In this document: positions 9,142 to 17,751 of the stretch, one piece after another
How positions within the stretch are numbered: position 1 is the first letter of the stretch
How the letters are laid out: each line of letters starts with the position of its first letter
NCBI GenBank assembly: GCA_002396335.1
Contig: DGXN01000001.1
Span: forward strand, 61,074-106,627
DNA: 45,554 bases
Origin: Bacteroidales bacterium UBA4231
GTDB lineage: Bacteria > Bacteroidota > Bacteroidia > Bacteroidales > UBA932
Direction of reading: 5' to 3'
Notes under the pieces: generated by a model
What the model was told of the DNA's origin: nothing
Seen by the model: only the letters and a program-made list of their open reading frames with translations
Databases searched by the model: none
Program-made: the position numbers and the translations under genes

Positions 9142-9264
9142 GACATAATATCGAACCTTTTTCTGGAGGATCTGGAGAAGATCTGGGAACTCAAAAAGTG
9201 GATTCCAGACCCTTGTAATCCACATTTACACTATCTGAAGCAAGAATACAAAGAGGGAAAATAG
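9142..9264 (+). pseudogene. C-terminal remnant of an unrecognised protein
   Basis: An open frame without a start encodes about 40 residues including LEDLEKIWELKKWIPDPCNP and ends with TAG at 9262-9264. The residue pattern looks like real protein rather than random translation. It starts right where the flanking repeat ends, so the 5' part was probably lost at the island junction. A hairpin of transposon-end type follows within ten bases, so this could be the tail of a small transposase, but I do not recognise the family. Confidence 0.4.
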
Positions 9265-9271
9265 CCTCTAA

Positions 9272-9311
9272 AAAATGGTGAATATTCCCGTTGGGGGTCA
9301 GACACCATTTT
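9272..9311. repeat. Stem-loop AAAATGGTG / CACCATTTT with GGGGGTCAGACACC
   Basis: Nine-base perfect arms (9272-9280 and 9303-9311) enclose a 22-base loop. The right side reads GGGGGTCAGACACC, a string I associate with REP-like ends mobilised by Y1 (IS200/RAYT-type) transposases. The hairpin is seen directly. The REP link is only a suggestion. From 9312 to 9425 I see nothing else. Confidence 0.5.
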
Positions 9312-9425
9312 CACATATTATCACCTACTCCATAGACATTCGTTCCATGGAGAGGGATTCTGCGTGCCTAGTGGTGCGCCCTTTTTCCGACAATTATTCT
9401 CAATAACATATATACCTATTTAATT

Positions 9426-9797
9426 ATGCCAAATTCTAGTTTACCAGCACAATCCAGCGCACAAACCGTAGTGACCGCCAATTCGGATACTACTGCCCCT
9501 TCTCAATCTCCAACAATCAACATCAACCTACCTAAACTCCCGTCAAGTGCTTTGCGTGATCCGAACCACGCCGCCGGCACCCTGGACAGCCCTGAAGACA
9601 TCTCCAAGGTCTCCGCCCATAAGGAGTGTGAGTATTGCCACAATGGCTATTCCGCCGATTCCCATACCGGCTTTTGCGCCACCGCTGATACCGCGGCGGT
9701 CTTCTACGTTCTGGCTTTCACGCCTGCCATCCATTCTCATAGCAAAGAGTATTTTTGCAATTTTACAAAAATATCCGCTATTTCACCATATCCTTGA
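9426..9797 (+). other. Doubtful small ORF, chimera of an unknown N-terminus and antisense sequence
   Basis: A frame of 123 codons starts with ATG after an AT-rich stretch. Its first 45 residues are Ser/Thr/Pro-rich and contain PTININLPKLP, plausible for a natural N-terminus. From about 9580 it runs antisense to a recognisable YpfJ metallopeptidase N-terminus, so the second half is probably accidental. I would not treat the full frame as a functional gene. It is more likely a truncated gene joined to another fragment. Confidence 0.3.
9543..9740 (-). pseudogene. Truncated YpfJ-like neutral zinc metallopeptidase (N-terminus only)
   Basis: The frame begins MRMDGRRESQNVEDRRG, the characteristic N-terminal signature of the YpfJ/PF04228 putative neutral zinc metallopeptidases. 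A Gly-rich stretch and one transmembrane segment (GGIAIVAILTLLMGG) follow. The intact family is about 280-300 residues with an HExxH catalytic domain. Here the frame stops after 65 residues and the family pattern is lost after about residue 52, so the catalytic domain is absent. It is a broken gene at the left border of the fimbrial island. Confidence 0.7.
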
Positions 9798-11514
9798 ATG
9801 AGGAAGGATTTTGGCGGAACTCAGTGGGGGTAAGGGCAAAATACTGCTTGAAGTTGCGTGCGAAAAGGCTGCCGGAGGAGAAACCGCAGGCCGATGCTAC
9901 ATCGGAAATAGACATCTCCGGTGAGGACGACAGCATCTTTGCGGCGTTCTTGAGGCGCACCACATTGAGGAATGCCGCCAGGGACTGATAGGGACTTCCG
10001 TGGGAGAAGGCCGATCCTATGCGCTCCTTTGAGAGGTGATACCTGTCCATCAGGAACTGCCTGTCCAGACGGGAGTCGGCATAAAGACGATTGGTAACTA
10101 TCTCATAACGGAGGTATTCGAACAGTTGCGCATCGCTGAGGGAAGACAGTTCAGGATTGCCGTTTAAGGCCGATGCATCCTCTTTCTCTCTCTGCAGGAG
10201 TACATTTTCCGAAATCTGTGAAACCAGCGCCTTGTTTTTCCGGCGCACCAGGATAACATACTGAAGGATTATCCCAAGAAGTATAAGGCATACAAGAGCG
10301 CCTGTAGAAGCCCCCAGGGCAATGCTCCTTGAACGCCTTGCCGCAACCTTCTCACGCTCCAGGGCCATTTTCTGCTCCTGATACTGGTACTTTGCCACAT
10401 AATCCTGGACCAAAGCCCGGTTCTGGTTATCGTAGAGTTTATCGGTAAGATTGGAATAGCGCTGCATATAGTCAAGCGCTTCCCTGTACCTGCCCTTGCT
10501 CTTTACAGCCAGCGCCCTGTTCTCAAGCATCACGGCATAATCGGCATGAAGGGTATCGGCCCCCCAGCGGCGCTGAAGCTCATCATAGAAGGACAGCATC
10601 CTGTCATACTCCCCAAGAAGCGGCCAGGCGCTGGATATCATCTTCCGGCCTCCGAATGTCTTGCTGTATCTGGTCTTCTCAAACCGGGCATTGTATTCCA
10701 GCGCTTCCTTCTTCATCCCTTCCGCCCCATATGCGTACGAGATGAAGGCCAGGGCCTGTGCGGTGTAGAAGTCCACATAACCCGGGCGGTTATGGTCACC
10801 GGGAAGGTTTGGAGAGTCATCGGCATATGCCTCAGGATTGGCGGCATAATCTTCCAGGTGGGAGATTATCTCCTGAGCCACCGGGACAATGTCCAGATAA
10901 CGTTTAAGGTCTATATATGTGCGAATAAGACTCTTCCTTGTTTTTATGCCGGCATCTAGATAAAAGAAGCTCTTCTCACCGTCCAGTATCCTGATGGCAT
11001 CCTCTATCTTCAGAAGGCCTTCTTCCGCACGGCCGATACGGACAAGTGAAGATCCCATATCGGCCTGGACCGGGACAGACCTGAGAGGGCTGCCGATAGC
11101 ATCGCAAACCTCCACGAACCTTAATCCATACTCAACTTCCCCAAGGTCATCGGTCCTTATCCTGCACAGATAACACAGATATTCCAGTACATCGGCTTCC
11201 TCAGCGGGGCTGAGATGAGGGCCCTGAAGGAGATCCTCGCATATTGCACGGGCCTGCAGGGAACCGGACTCAGTCCTTCCATAAGCCTTTGCGCGAATAA
11301 GCTGAGCGTGCAGTTTGTCAATGACACCGGCAGTTTCCGCCGAGTCAACCATAGAAATCACATCTTCCGTATCCGCCTCTTTCAGCATCATTGAAGAAAT
11401 GGCTTGAAAGACGGAATCTTTTTTCACATCCGTAGACCCGTGAAACACGGCAGGATGTGAACAGGAGGCCATTAGAACGGCCGAAACAACAATGAAGATT
11501 TTTGAGTGAAACAT
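9778..11514 (-). CDS. TPR-transmembrane-AraC regulator of the fimbrial operon
   Basis: I chose ATG 11514 because it opens MFHSKIFIVVSAVLMASC, a lipoprotein-like signal sequence. The longer open frame has no leader. The 578-residue product has a periplasmic helical region with TPR-like repeats (about 30-370), then one transmembrane helix (LVCLILLGIILQYVIL, about 395-410). A short charged coiled-coil linker follows, and the last 100 residues are an AraC-type double helix-turn-helix (ISDVASACGFSSGSLFARNF). This is a one-protein membrane-spanning regulator typical of Bacteroidetes fimbrial loci. It is divergent from the fimbrial operon at 11793, its most likely target. The signal is unknown. A 9-bp inverted repeat lies just upstream. 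Confidence 0.82.
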   Translation of the reverse strand: MFHSKIFIVVSAVLMASCSHPAVFHGSTDVKKDSVFQAISSMMLKEADTEDVISMVDSAETAGVIDKLHAQLIRAKAYGRTESGSLQARAICEDLLQGPHLSPAEEADVLEYLCYLCRIRTDDLGEVEYGLRFVEVCDAIGSPLRSVPVQADMGSSLVRIGRAEEGLLKIEDAIRILDGEKSFFYLDAGIKTRKSLIRTYIDLKRYLDIVPVAQEIISHLEDYAANPEAYADDSPNLPGDHNRPGYVDFYTAQALAFISYAYGAEGMKKEALEYNARFEKTRYSKTFGGRKMISSAWPLLGEYDRMLSFYDELQRRWGADTLHADYAVMLENRALAVKSKGRYREALDYMQRYSNLTDKLYDNQNRALVQDYVAKYQYQEQKMALEREKVAARRSRSIALGASTGALVCLILLGIILQYVILVRRKNKALVSQISENVLLQREKEDASALNGNPELSSLSDAQLFEYLRYEIVTNRLYADSRLDRQFLMDRYHLSKERIGSAFSHGSPYQSLAAFLNVVRLKNAAKMLSSSPEMSISDVASACGFSSGSLFARNFKQYFALTPTEFRQNPSSFKDMVK

Positions 11515-11538
11515 AGAACGAAGATAGAAAGAATTGCC

Positions 11539-11568
11539 GATTATTTGAAAAATTTCTGACAAATAATC
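11539..11568. promoter_or_regulatory. Inverted repeat GATTATTTG-N12-CAAATAATC, candidate operator
   Basis: Nine-base perfect arms, 12 bases apart, lie 24 bases upstream of the regulator's ATG and 225 bases from the fimbrial operon start. The centre-to-centre distance of 21 bases equals two helical turns, as expected for a dimer site. A weak -7-like TATCTTCG for the regulator lies at 11519-11526. Function is inferred. Confidence 0.45.
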
Positions 11569-11746
11569 AAATGGATGCGACAAATAAACAACGTTGCAAA
11601 CACCCACTTTTTTACCACATATTCTTTCACTTTTTCATTATTCCGCGGGTTATACCACGGTTTTTATTAAAATGCATCGCGGTTTACTTTCAAATGAAAG
11701 AAAACTGGCGCCTTTTGTTTCAATTTTTCCTTTCGAAACTTTTTTT

Positions 11747-11754
11747 TATTTTTG
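11747..11754 (+). promoter_or_regulatory. -7 promoter box TATTTTTG of the fimbrial operon
   Basis: TATTTTTG lies 39 bases before the first gene of the operon in a strongly T-rich stretch. The expected -33 position reads TTTT rather than TTTG. A weak -33 suits an activator-dependent promoter controlled by the divergent AraC-type regulator. Confidence 0.5.
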
Positions 11755-11792
11755 TCATATATACATAGACGGCGATATACAAAGCGTCTGAA

Positions 11793-13100
11793 ATGCTCAT
11801 CTTGGGAATCATATCGATGATCCTTTTCTCCGGCCCCGAAAGGCCGGAAAACGCTTCGCGCGTGCACGAGAACCAGGTGTACTTCCGCTGGGACAAGAGT
11901 AACTACGAGGACAATTACCGCTCAAATTCCCAGGCGGCAGACAAGGTTTACAACCTGATGAAGGATATCGGCACTGAGCGCGTAGACTCCGTCATAGTGA
12001 AGGCCTATGCCTCGCCGGAAGGCGCCAACGGGCACAATATGGACCTGAGCCGCCGCCGCGCAATGGAGTTTGACAGGGCCGTCAAGGAAAAGATGGGACT
12101 TATGGGAGCCGATATCCCCATCACCGTCCTTCCCGGCGGTGAGGCCTGGGAGCAGCTCAGGGCCCGCGTGGAGGCCGATACAGTAATATCGGCCACGGCA
12201 AAGAAACGCACCCTGGCCCTCCTGGACGATGATTCCGTCCCCCGCGACACCAAGAAATGGCGCATGATGCACTTCTATCTTGGAGAAACCCGTGAGGAAG
12301 GTGACGTGTACCACTGGCTCCTGCTGAACCACTATGTATACCTCCGCTGCCTGGAAATCAAGATCTATTACCACGATGCAGTGCCGTACAGCCTGGAAGA
12401 GCCTGAGGAGGAGGTCAAAGAGGAGCAGCCCGTGCAGCCTGATACAACGGCCGTATCCGCCTCAGAGGCCTTTATTCCCAGTCCAGAACTGGTGTCCCCC
12501 GCCTCTGACAACACCGCAAAACGCCGGTTCTCCCCTGTTATCGGCATCAGTACAAACCTCCTATTTGACGCAACATATATCCCAAATTACGGATTTACGT
12601 CGGTGCCAAGTTTCAGCCTTGAGTACTATCCCGCCCGCGGTCACTGGACTTTCGGGGCCGACGTAGACTGGTCCCACTGGCTGCATTACGACACCCACAA
12701 GTTCAACCAGATCCACAATATCACCCTCCATACCCGCCGGTACTTCAAGAGCGGGGAGAACGGCTTCAAGGGCCTGTATCTGCAGGGTGCGCTGAATGCC
12801 GCCATGTATGGCCTCGGCTGGGATGCCCACGGCTGGGAAGGAGAGCTCCTTGGCGCCAACCTTGGAGCCGGGTACAAGATCAATTTCGGACGCTTCTTCA
12901 TAGATATGGGCCTGGACGTGGGCTACTTCTACTCCAGGAACGACCCTTACGTGTGGGGAGACGACGCAACCGGGTGGTATTACTACGACTACGTGGGCGA
13001 TCCCGCGCAGTTTGCCCCTCGCCAGAAGGGTTTCCAGTGGTTCGGGCCCACCAGGGCGTATATTTCAATCGGCCTTGACCTCTTTAACAGGAAAAGATGA
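11793..13100 (+). CDS. DUF3575 outer-membrane protein with OmpA-like region, fimbrial operon gene 1
   Basis: This 435-residue protein has a hydrophobic start (MLILGIISMILFSG) without the usual basic residues. An in-frame ATG further upstream does not exist. Residues about 30-190 contain an OmpA-like peptidoglycan-binding pattern (VKAYASPEGANGHNMDLSRRRA). After an acidic Pro/Glu linker, residues 250-435 form a DUF3575 beta-barrel-like domain (LLFDATYIPNYGF, SLEYYPARGHWTFG) ending in a phenylalanine-rich outer-membrane strand region. Proteins of this type begin many Bacteroidetes fimbrial clusters and probably help anchor or export the fibre. Its stop overlaps the next start as ATGA. Confidence 0.8.
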   Translation: MLILGIISMILFSGPERPENASRVHENQVYFRWDKSNYEDNYRSNSQAADKVYNLMKDIGTERVDSVIVKAYASPEGANGHNMDLSRRRAMEFDRAVKEKMGLMGADIPITVLPGGEAWEQLRARVEADTVISATAKKRTLALLDDDSVPRDTKKWRMMHFYLGETREEGDVYHWLLLNHYVYLRCLEIKIYYHDAVPYSLEEPEEEVKEEQPVQPDTTAVSASEAFIPSPELVSPASDNTAKRRFSPVIGISTNLLFDATYIPNYGFTSVPSFSLEYYPARGHWTFGADVDWSHWLHYDTHKFNQIHNITLHTRRYFKSGENGFKGLYLQGALNAAMYGLGWDAHGWEGELLGANLGAGYKINFGRFFIDMGLDVGYFYSRNDPYVWGDDATGWYYYDYVGDPAQFAPRQKGFQWFGPTRAYISIGLDLFNRKR

Positions 13101-14200
13101 GAAGGAAGGGGCTCATATTGGTGTTCATGCTTGCCGCAGCGCTTGTGGCAGGGTGCCGGATTGAGCCGCCGCTGCATCTGAAGCAGGCCGTGAAGGTGGT
13201 TGTGAAGGTGCTGTGGAGAGCGGAGATATATCCCGACGGAATCAAACCAAGCGGCGTCACGCTGTATTTCTTCCGTAACGGGGAGTACTACAACAGCCAG
13301 ACAACCTCTCAGGTTGATTCCTGCGCCGTGCACCTTGAGCCCGGAAAATACCGGATATTCATGATTTCCCAGAGTCCCGACGAATTTGCGTATATGGAAT
13401 TCCATGACATGGAGAACTTCGACCTGGCGTCCGTAAGCGTGATGGAAACAAAGAGCAAGTGGTACACAAGGGCCGATGACGAGTTCCTGATAAACAACCC
13501 GAAGCAGATGACCGTGGGCGTATCGGACGAATTTGAGATCACGCCGGAAATGGTGGAGCAGTACCGCTACTACAGCAGCGAAGAAGGAGGATGGAGGTCG
13601 TGGGTAACAAAGGCCGATACCGAATCCGGATCCGAGCAGGTTGACGATGATACCTGGGTGACGTACTACACCATACGCATCCCTATTTACCCCAGGAACA
13701 TTGTATCCCAGTACTGGGTTACAATTTATTCCGAGTATGCCGATGTCCTTCAGTCCGTGCGCTGCAGCACAACCGGTATGGCAAGGAGTTTCTTCCTCAC
13801 GCAGGATATCACCGGCCCGGATGAGGGCACGCAGTTTGTGACTGAGTGGAAACTTACAATGGATGACAATGTGTCACGTGTGGGGCACCTTGACGGCAGG
13901 GTCACCACGTTCGGATTCCCCAACGGGGAGTTGCCGGGCCCGGACCGTGATCCCACCCTGAACATATCCACGCTGCTTGTAGATAACAAAACCGTGCAGG
14001 ACTATGTGTTTAAGGTTGGTAATCTGATCACGGCGGAGGAAGCCCCAGAAGGCTACAGGGCACTGTACAGGCTCATTTTGGGCAGCGAAGCCGCCCCGGC
14101 GATCCATCCGCCGGATGTTGATAAGACGGAAGATTCCCAGGGACTGGATGCCCTTGTGAATGAATGGGATAGCGGAGATGAGGTTGAAGTTGATATGTAA
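13097..14200 (+). CDS. DUF5119 fimbrial lipoprotein
   Basis: The 367-residue product has a signal peptide and lipobox (ALVAGCRIEPPLHL), so it should be a surface or periplasmic lipoprotein. The rest matches the DUF5119 type by its VVVKVLWRAEIYPDG start, the GVTLYFFRNGEYY strand and the CAVHLEPGKYRIF turn that resembles the FimB/Mfa2 anchor fold. The start overlaps the previous gene by four bases. In related loci this gene encodes a small anchor or length-control subunit. Here that role is inferred from position. The C-terminal 40 residues are acidic. A 51-base AT-rich gap separates it from the major fimbrillin gene. Confidence 0.78.
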   Translation: MRRKGLILVFMLAAALVAGCRIEPPLHLKQAVKVVVKVLWRAEIYPDGIKPSGVTLYFFRNGEYYNSQTTSQVDSCAVHLEPGKYRIFMISQSPDEFAYMEFHDMENFDLASVSVMETKSKWYTRADDEFLINNPKQMTVGVSDEFEITPEMVEQYRYYSSEEGGWRSWVTKADTESGSEQVDDDTWVTYYTIRIPIYPRNIVSQYWVTIYSEYADVLQSVRCSTTGMARSFFLTQDITGPDEGTQFVTEWKLTMDDNVSRVGHLDGRVTTFGFPNGELPGPDRDPTLNISTLLVDNKTVQDYVFKVGNLITAEEAPEGYRALYRLILGSEAAPAIHPPDVDKTEDSQGLDALVNEWDSGDEVEVDM

Positions 14201-14251
14201 ACAATTAATTAGCAACAACATATAATCAATTTATCATTAGTTTTCATTATT

Positions 14252-15484
14252 ATGAAAAAGTTTTTATTCCTGACTGCTGCGGCAGTCGCCGTCTTCGCCT
14301 CATGCGCCAAGACGATTGACAACACAAGGAACACCGGGCAGGGAGATGCAGTCTCCTTCGGTCTGTATGTTCCTCAGACTAAGGCTGGTCTTGCCGGTCA
14401 AACTACCAATACCAGCATCCAGCTTGCTGAGGGAAGCGGTGGAGGATTCGGTGTCTTCGCTTATTACACGAACGATGGAGATTATTCCGCTTCCGCAAAG
14501 CCGAACTTCATGTACAACCAGGGTGTGTTCTACAACGCCTCCAAGTGGGAGTACAGTCCTGTCAAGTACTGGCCTAATGAGTATGGTAATGAAGCACACA
14601 GCGCTGCAACGGACAAGGTAAGTTTCTTTGCGTATGCTCCTTATGTGGCTACTGGCGCCACTATGGGCACTACCAACATTACTGCTTTTGCTCCCGCAAA
14701 CAACGCCGCCGGAGACCCCACCATCACCTATGTGATCGATCCCACTCCTTCGACTGCCGTTGACCTCTGCTGGGCTGTGAAATCCGACACCGGTCTTCCT
14801 TGGCTTAATCAGACAAAGCAAACAGTTTCCGGTTCCGTTGCTTTCCTTTTCAAGCACGCCCTGGCTCGTTTCAACGTAAACGTACGCGGCTACTTCGATG
14901 CGGTACGCACTGTGGAAGGCGCCGTCAGCACCGACAACATCGATTCCAACACCAAGATCACGATCGAGAAGATTGAGATCAAGGGTACTTTCGCACCATC
15001 CGGTACTCTGAATCTGCACAACACCGAGGCTAACAAGGCTCTCTGGACTCCCGCTACTGCGGCTGAGACTACTCTCACAATTCCCAATACCGACATAGCA
15101 GCCAGCCTGAAGGCCACTGTGAACGGTGAGACTTCCTTCCCCAGCATCACTGGTGTGACCAACGCCAACGTCAACGTGTTCACCGGTGCCGCTCCCGCCA
15201 AGACGGATGCCACCTATTACACGTTCATTCCTACCACTACGTCCACCACGCTCAATGTTAAAATCACCTACTATGTGACCACACAGGATGCAAAGCTTGA
15301 CGGCGGACTCAGCTGCGTGAAGAATGTCATCGATAAGAACATCACCTTCGCTGACGGTTTTGCCTGTGGTCTCAACTACAATCTTAACATTGTCCTTGGT
15401 ATGACAACCGTCAAACTTGAGGCCACTGTTTCCGATTGGGCAGATCCTTCAAATGTTGACATTGACCTCCCTGTCAACCTTTAA
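14252..15484 (+). CDS. Major fimbrillin-family subunit (Mfa1/FimA-like)
   Basis: This 410-residue lipoprotein precursor has the leader MKKFLFLTAAAVAVFASCAK. Fimbrillin hallmarks are GGFGVFAYYTNDG, NFMYNQGVFY, YSPVKYWPNE and FKHALARFNVNV in the N-terminal domain, with a beta-rich C-terminal domain ending in VSDWADPSNVDIDLPVNL. By family knowledge such subunits are exported as lipoproteins, trimmed by a protease and polymerised by donor-strand exchange. Codon use differs from its neighbours: it is enriched in preferred codons and rich in Thr and Ala. A GC-rich hairpin follows its stop. Both points suggest this is the abundant shaft subunit. Confidence 0.85.
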   Translation: MKKFLFLTAAAVAVFASCAKTIDNTRNTGQGDAVSFGLYVPQTKAGLAGQTTNTSIQLAEGSGGGFGVFAYYTNDGDYSASAKPNFMYNQGVFYNASKWEYSPVKYWPNEYGNEAHSAATDKVSFFAYAPYVATGATMGTTNITAFAPANNAAGDPTITYVIDPTPSTAVDLCWAVKSDTGLPWLNQTKQTVSGSVAFLFKHALARFNVNVRGYFDAVRTVEGAVSTDNIDSNTKITIEKIEIKGTFAPSGTLNLHNTEANKALWTPATAAETTLTIPNTDIAASLKATVNGETSFPSITGVTNANVNVFTGAAPAKTDATYYTFIPTTTSTTLNVKITYYVTTQDAKLDGGLSCVKNVIDKNITFADGFACGLNYNLNIVLGMTTVKLEATVSDWADPSNVDIDLPVNL

Positions 15485-15499
15485 TCACCCTTTTTATTC

Positions 15500-15521
15500 A
15501 GGCGGGCCTGACCGCCCGCCT
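15500..15521 (+). terminator. Intercistronic hairpin after the major fimbrillin
   Basis: The stem AGGCGGGC / GCCCGCCT (8 bp) with a six-base loop begins 16 bases after the fimbrillin stop and ends 11 bases before the next ATG. No U-run follows, so it is not a classical intrinsic terminator. It is better placed to protect a processed 3' end or to attenuate downstream translation. Confidence 0.55.
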
Positions 15522-15532
15522 GGGTACCAGAA

Positions 15533-16603
15533 ATGACTGCAAGACGTAGCATATGGATCCTTGCCCTGGCAGCGGCGCTCACCGCGCTGCTGGCGGGAGC
15601 GTGCAGCAAAGCCATCGGCCCCGATACTGAGAATGAGGACGACGGCTGGACCAATGTGGGCGGCGATTTGCCAATCAGTTTCAGTTCCTCACTTGACATT
15701 CCGGCAACTAAGGGCACACTCCCCGCATACTCCACTTTTGGCGTCTTTGCATACTATACCAAAACCAGTAACTGGGGCAACGGCAACAACTTCACGCCTG
15801 ATTTCATGTACAATGAAGATGTTGCCTTTGACGGGACTTCATACACTTACGATCCTATCAAGTACTGGCCCAACAACACCAATGACAAGATAACTTTCTG
15901 GGCATACTATCCGTATTCGGCAAACGCGGTGCTCTACAAGGCCAATAATTCTAGCACCGTCTACACCAATGCCACCAAGAACCTTCCGGATATCCGTTTC
16001 ACGGTAACCGACGGCCAGACGGACTTTATGATTTCCAACGTAGCGTCCAACAAAACCAGGCCGGCCGTAAACACTCCCGTCCTACTGACGTTCAATCACG
16101 CTCTCTCCAGCATTTCTTTCTACGTAAAAAAAGTAGACACTGCTGTTCCTGAAAAATACACGGTAAAACTGAAGAGCATCCGCCTTGACGGAATCTACCT
16201 TACTGCCATCCATAAAAGCACGGCAAACCCCACCGTATGGTACAATTGGGCTACCCGCGGAAGCATCCCTACCTTTACCCCCGCAACCTCTTCCGAGTAT
16301 CTGACGCTTACCACAAGTTACCCCGCCGACGGATCTCCTCAGGCTGTCTCGATGGCCATTCCCCAGGACCTTTCCTACGAATACGCCATGCTGCACATAG
16401 AATACACTATTGACTTTGATGGCCTTCTGAATACCAGAACCATGATCACTAACATTCCTCTCAGCACCGTCTTTGAGGATGCATCGGCCGAATGGCTTAA
16501 AGGCAAAGAATATAGAGTAAACATAAGCATTACCCCCGACGATCCTATAGAGTTCTCAGTAACCTGGTCCAACTGGGGCACTGTACACAACATAAACTGC
16601 TAA
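15533..16603 (+). CDS. Second fimbrillin-family subunit
   Basis: This 356-residue lipoprotein (leader ending LLAGACSK) is clearly paralogous to the preceding fimbrillin. It shares FGVFAYYTK, DFMYNEDVAF, YDPIKYWPNN, KITFWAYYPY and FNHALSSISFYV, all in the same order. The C-terminus (FSVTWSNWGTVHNINC) fits the final strand of the fold, with an unusual terminal Cys. The start ATG 15533 lies just after the intercistronic hairpin. In the known Mfa1 and FimA systems the second and third fimbrillins are minor subunits near the tip. That is likely here too. Confidence 0.83.
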   Translation: MTARRSIWILALAAALTALLAGACSKAIGPDTENEDDGWTNVGGDLPISFSSSLDIPATKGTLPAYSTFGVFAYYTKTSNWGNGNNFTPDFMYNEDVAFDGTSYTYDPIKYWPNNTNDKITFWAYYPYSANAVLYKANNSSTVYTNATKNLPDIRFTVTDGQTDFMISNVASNKTRPAVNTPVLLTFNHALSSISFYVKKVDTAVPEKYTVKLKSIRLDGIYLTAIHKSTANPTVWYNWATRGSIPTFTPATSSEYLTLTTSYPADGSPQAVSMAIPQDLSYEYAMLHIEYTIDFDGLLNTRTMITNIPLSTVFEDASAEWLKGKEYRVNISITPDDPIEFSVTWSNWGTVHNINC

Positions 16604-16604
16604 G

Positions 16605-17750
16605 ATGAAACTGCGTCTGTCCATATCGGCCGTTATTATCCTTACGCTCCTTTCCGGGTGCGCGAAGGAAAGCACGTCCATAGTTGACAGAGGCAGGGAG
16701 CCGATTCTCTTTGGGGCATCGGCATATAACGGAGTAGAGACCAAGGCCTTCGACCCTTCCGACAATACTCGTCCCAATGATCCAAGGATTCTTATCAATG
16801 TGGGAAATGCCGTCAGTCTCTTTGGCGTTTGGAGGGCAACAATCGGGGACGACTCCGTTTTCGAGACGCTCTTCAACAACAGGCGCCTCCGCTGCAACAG
16901 TGTAATCCTTTCAGACCCTTCCGACCCTCTGTCGTTTGATCCCGAGGATCAGAACAGCAGCGTATGGGATTATGACCCTCTGGAGTACTGGAAGAACACC
17001 GGAGACTACTGCTTTACGGCGGTTTCCCCTTATACAACGGGCGACGCCTCCATCAACAGCGCCTATGAACTCAAGATTTCATACCGCGTGGGATCCAATC
17101 ACGACCTAATGGTTGCAAGGGCCTACAGGGCAGAACCCGCTGGAGGGAAAGACCGTGTGGAACTGGCCTTCAAGCACGTAACCTCGGCCGTACGCTTCCT
17201 ATTTAAAACGGCTTCAGACCAGGGCGACAAATACAAACTTACAGCCTTCCGTCTGGAGAACCTGTCTCCCCGCGGGACACTCACCATCGACAGCCGCCTC
17301 ACTGCTCCAATAAACTTCGATCCCTCCGACGGTGTCAATCCCGCAGGGCCGGATTATCCTTTGAGATGGAACCCTGGAGCAATCGGTGTCCTTGGAACCC
17401 TTTTTGAATGGACTGCCGATGCTTCCGATCCTGAAAAGACCGTACCTTACCCCACGGACCCCGATAATCCCGACGATTACGCCCAGATGGGATGGTACTA
17501 TATGATTCCACATACACTTAACGCCAGCGCTTCGGTTGTCTTCTCTGTCTCCTATGACGGGCAAACGCCCGTGGAGACGACAATCAACATCTCCGACCTT
17601 GAACTTCCCGCCGGTGCCGACACCTGGCAGCCCAACCACGTTTACAACTACTTCATCACGGTCAGCCAGAGCGGTGCCGACATTGAAGTGGTTGCTACAC
17701 CTTGGGATGAAGTAGATATAACTACGGACTCGATAACCTTTGAAGGATAG
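16605..17750 (+). CDS. Third fimbrillin-family subunit
   Basis: This 381-residue lipoprotein (leader MKLRLSISAVIILTLLSGCAK) is more divergent than the other two. The motif order is kept: SLFGVWRATI, WDYDPLEYWKNTGDYCF, VSPY and FKHVTSAVRFLF, with a final VVATPWDEVDI strand. It starts one base after the previous stop, so it is surely co-transcribed. Many Asp and Pro residues in the middle (DPSDPLSFDPEDQ) suggest an extended or Ca-binding loop. It is probably a minor or adaptor subunit that connects the shaft with the tip proteins downstream. Confidence 0.8.
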   Translation: MKLRLSISAVIILTLLSGCAKESTSIVDRGREPILFGASAYNGVETKAFDPSDNTRPNDPRILINVGNAVSLFGVWRATIGDDSVFETLFNNRRLRCNSVILSDPSDPLSFDPEDQNSSVWDYDPLEYWKNTGDYCFTAVSPYTTGDASINSAYELKISYRVGSNHDLMVARAYRAEPAGGKDRVELAFKHVTSAVRFLFKTASDQGDKYKLTAFRLENLSPRGTLTIDSRLTAPINFDPSDGVNPAGPDYPLRWNPGAIGVLGTLFEWTADASDPEKTVPYPTDPDNPDDYAQMGWYYMIPHTLNASASVVFSVSYDGQTPVETTINISDLELPAGADTWQPNHVYNYFITVSQSGADIEVVATPWDEVDITTDSITFEG

Positions 17751-17751
17751 G

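Noticed and set aside
9131..9205. A second tRNA-Arg at the left border
   Set aside because: Only the last six bases (tagccc) and a short atcgaacct match are present. No cloverleaf can be drawn.
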